Assembly: GCA_017454815.1 (NCBI GenBank)
Contig: JAFTCG010000001.1
Span: 1 to 41,799, forward strand
Direction of reading: 5' to 3'
DNA from: Clostridia bacterium
Lineage (GTDB): Bacteria; Bacillota; Clostridia; Oscillospirales; Acutalibacteraceae
DNA length: 41,799 bases
Of the stretch, positions 40,421-41,799 are shown piece by piece (position 1 is the stretch's first letter; each line of letters begins with the position of its first letter). Below the pieces are notes generated by a model. That model was not told the origin of the DNA. It did no database searches and saw nothing but the letters and a program-made list of their open reading frames with translations. The position numbers and the translations under genes are program-made.

Positions 40421-40449
40421 ATTATACCATGCCTTTGGACTTTTTGCAA
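40421..40449 (-). promoter_or_regulatory. Predicted promoter of the VanX-like and FAD oxidoreductase genes
   Basis: Minus strand: TTGCAA (40444-40449), 17-nt spacer, TATAAT (40421-40426). Confidence 0.75.
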
Positions 40450-40603
40450 GCGAAAACGCCATTATTACATTATATTCCCTGTGCCGTAGCGACGAAAAGA
40501 TCATGCGGCGCATTTCGTTTCAAAAGCGGAACGTTTTCTTTCTCCACTCATAATATGGTATTGAAGTTTACTAAATTTCAATATTTTCAAAGGAGGAGAC
40601 AAT

Positions 40604-41380
40604 ATGGCGGATAACAGATCATGTCAGTTCAGCATGAACCCTCGTTCAAGAGAGCCTGTCTGCATAGATACAAAGAGAATCTACGATTCATGTTGCGACA
40701 AAGACTGTCTTGCCGATTTAAAGGTGACGTTCCCGTCGTCGGCGCAGGCTGTCATCGACAGCGCAAACGCCGTGCGTTGCCGCAAGGCGGAGATAGTCAA
40801 CTGCTGCGTTGACGTTGAGCCGCTCCAGTTCAACAAGGGCTGCTACAGCGTTGACATTACCTATTATTTCAAGCTCAAATGCGATTTCTTTACAACTGCG
40901 AGCTGCGATCCGACGTCGGCGTGCGGCCTTGCGACATTCACAAAGACGTGCGTTCTTTACGGCAGCGAAGGCGACGTGAAAGTTTACAGCTCCGACTACG
41001 CCGAGGACGCAATGGACAGCCGGCTTCCTGCCTCGAACACCAACCCCAGGGCAAAGGTGCAGGTCGTTGACCCGATAGTCCTTGACGCAAAGCTCTGCGA
41101 CGTGTGCGAGTGTTCGGACAGCGAAAGCAGCGTCAAGATCCCAAACTGCGTCGCGCGTCAGTTCGAGGGCAATCTGGCAAGACAGACGTCAGGCACAGCC
41201 GTCAAAGTTACGCTCGGTCTTTTTTCGATCGTTGTTCTGGAAAGAGACGCGCAGATCCTTGTGCCGTCGGCAGAGTACTGCATACCGAAGAAAGAATGCT
41301 GCTTCAACAACGACGACCCGTGTGACGGATTCAAGAAAATCAACTTCCCCATGAATGAATTCTTCCCACCCTCAAGGTAA
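40604..41380 (+). CDS. Cys-rich protein of unknown function
   Basis: 258 residues with about 25 cysteines, several in pairs (SCCDKDC, NCCVDVE, KKECCFNN). It starts MADNRSCQFSMNPRSREPVC and contains CIDTKRIYDSCCDKDC. There is no signal peptide or membrane span. I recall similar uncharacterised proteins in spore-forming clostridia; a cross-linked coat or exosporium role would fit the cysteines and the sporulation genes in this window, but that is inference. AAAGGAGGAGACAAT gives a very strong ribosome binding site. No convincing sigma-A promoter was seen upstream (40450-40600). Confidence 0.85.
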   Translation: MADNRSCQFSMNPRSREPVCIDTKRIYDSCCDKDCLADLKVTFPSSAQAVIDSANAVRCRKAEIVNCCVDVEPLQFNKGCYSVDITYYFKLKCDFFTTASCDPTSACGLATFTKTCVLYGSEGDVKVYSSDYAEDAMDSRLPASNTNPRAKVQVVDPIVLDAKLCDVCECSDSESSVKIPNCVARQFEGNLARQTSGTAVKVTLGLFSIVVLERDAQILVPSAEYCIPKKECCFNNDDPCDGFKKINFPMNEFFPPSR

Positions 41381-41444
41381 ATGTCGAGTATTCCCAAAAA
41401 AACCGCCTTTTTGGCGCAGGACAGTTTTGAAAAAACTGACCATG

Positions 41445-41480
41445 ATGCCGGTCACACAGATGTGTGGCCGGTATTTTTTT
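41445..41480 (+). terminator. Terminator of the Cys-rich protein gene
   Basis: 13-bp stem ATGCCGGTCACAC / GTGTGGCCGGTAT (two G-U pairs), 4-nt loop, then TTTTTT. Confidence 0.9.
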
Positions 41481-41486
41481 GCTCAT

Positions 41487-41755
41487 GCAAAACATGGACT
41501 ATGTCGGTTCGAGTCCCGGCTTAAGGACATTAAACGGCAAACGGAAAAGGGACACCTTGCGATGTCCCTTTACTTGGAGCTACTGGTCAAACCCGACGGA
41601 GCGACTGCGTCGCTTCCGTCGCTTTGCAACGATTGTATGTCCGTTTTGCTTGCGCAAAACATGGACTATGTCGGTTCGAGTCCCGGCTTAAGGACATTAA
41701 ACGGCATACAGAAAAGGGACATCGCAAGGTGTCCCTTTACTTGGAGCTACTGGTC
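41487..41755. repeat. 102-bp direct duplication ending in a tRNA 3' fragment
   Basis: Copies at 41487-41588 and 41654-41755, 167 bp apart. Each has a TTTTGC-N4-GCAAAA hairpin at its start, a plus-strand segment GTCGGTTCGAGTCC identical to the T-arm of the minus-strand tRNA, a 9-bp hairpin AAAGGGACA / TGTCCCTTT, and the tRNA 3' end. In the second copy the tRNA is complete to the window edge; in the first only 14 bp remain, followed by another hairpin (41594-41621). The hairpin loop is CCTTGCGA in copy 1 and its reverse complement TCGCAAGG in copy 2. Confidence 0.9.
41713..41738 (-). terminator. Terminator of the tRNA transcript
   Basis: 9-bp stem AAAGGGACA / TGTCCCTTT directly after the tRNA CCA end; on the minus strand the stem ends in TTTT. 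Confidence 0.7.
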
Positions 41756-41799
41756 GGACTCGAACCGACGACCTGCGCATTACGAATGCGCTGCTCTAC
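41742..41799 (-). tRNA. tRNA-Thr (anticodon CGT), 5' end cut by window
   Basis: 58 nt of the 3' part on the minus strand. Part of the D arm, anticodon arm GCGCA-TTCGTAA-TGCGC with anticodon CGT, T arm GTCGG-TTCGAGT-CCGAC, acceptor strand CAGTAGC, discriminator T and encoded CCA. CGT reads the threonine codon ACG. The 5' acceptor half lies outside the window; more tRNA genes may follow there. Confidence 0.93.

Overview
The window looks like a chromosomal segment of a spore-forming, Gram-positive, probably anaerobic member of the Clostridia. The evidence is the sporulation genes gpr and spoIIP, a PduL-type phosphotransacylase, a DUF1292 gene, a clostridial-type 6S RNA, a permuted GH3 beta-glucosidase of the rumen/gut type, and strong AGGAGG ribosome binding sites. 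Species cannot be named from this alone. Base composition is moderate, and dense genes are separated by good sigma-A promoters (TTGACA-17-TATAAT type) and simple hairpin terminators.

Layout. 1-3574: carAB (pyrimidine/arginine carbamoyl phosphate) on the minus strand, with a roughly 300-nt leader holding a small Cys-containing ORF. 3792-9506: a plus-strand fructose PTS operon, fruR-fruK-fruA-ptsH-ptsI, complete from regulator to general PTS proteins. 9511-10777: a family 4 uracil-DNA glycosylase (minus) and PduL (plus). 10846-13313: a polar amino acid ABC transporter whose ATPase has an altered Walker A motif. 13320-15957: pgcA, a tiny LPXTG-like protein and bioY (minus). 15998-20249: the conserved rpmH-rnpA-yidD-yidC-jag-mnmE cluster (minus), without dnaA next to it. 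20467-20730: a second, canonical HPr. 21019-25990: GH3 beta-glucosidase, TypA and a HAD phosphatase (plus). 26013-30344: ylxM-ffh-rpsP-khpA-(DUF308)-rimM-trmD (minus). 30361-32919: gpr-spoIIP and a small membrane protein (minus). 32960-33346: rpsT.

33347-34757 is a 1.4-kb stretch without a conventional gene. It holds palindromic and direct repeats and the most unusual object here: a minus-strand transcription unit (strong promoter 34563-34591, hairpin terminator 34042-34067) whose predicted RNA of about 515 nt carries four tandem units spaced 54-56 bp. Each unit has a Shine-Dalgarno sequence and a three-codon ORF, Met-Phe/Tyr-Xaa-stop, using three different stop codons. Upstream of them are two short overlapping leader ORFs inside mutually exclusive hairpins. 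I know of no named family that matches; this is my candidate for a previously undescribed system.

34682-41480: DUF1292, 6S RNA, an unknown propeller-like protein, GtrA, a secreted LCAT-like protein with Cys at the nucleophile position, a 160-bp MITE-like element, an FAD oxidoreductase with a VanX-type dipeptidase, and a Cys-rich protein of unknown function. The window ends in a partial tRNA-Thr(CGU) preceded by a 102-bp direct duplication in which a terminator hairpin is inverted between the copies.
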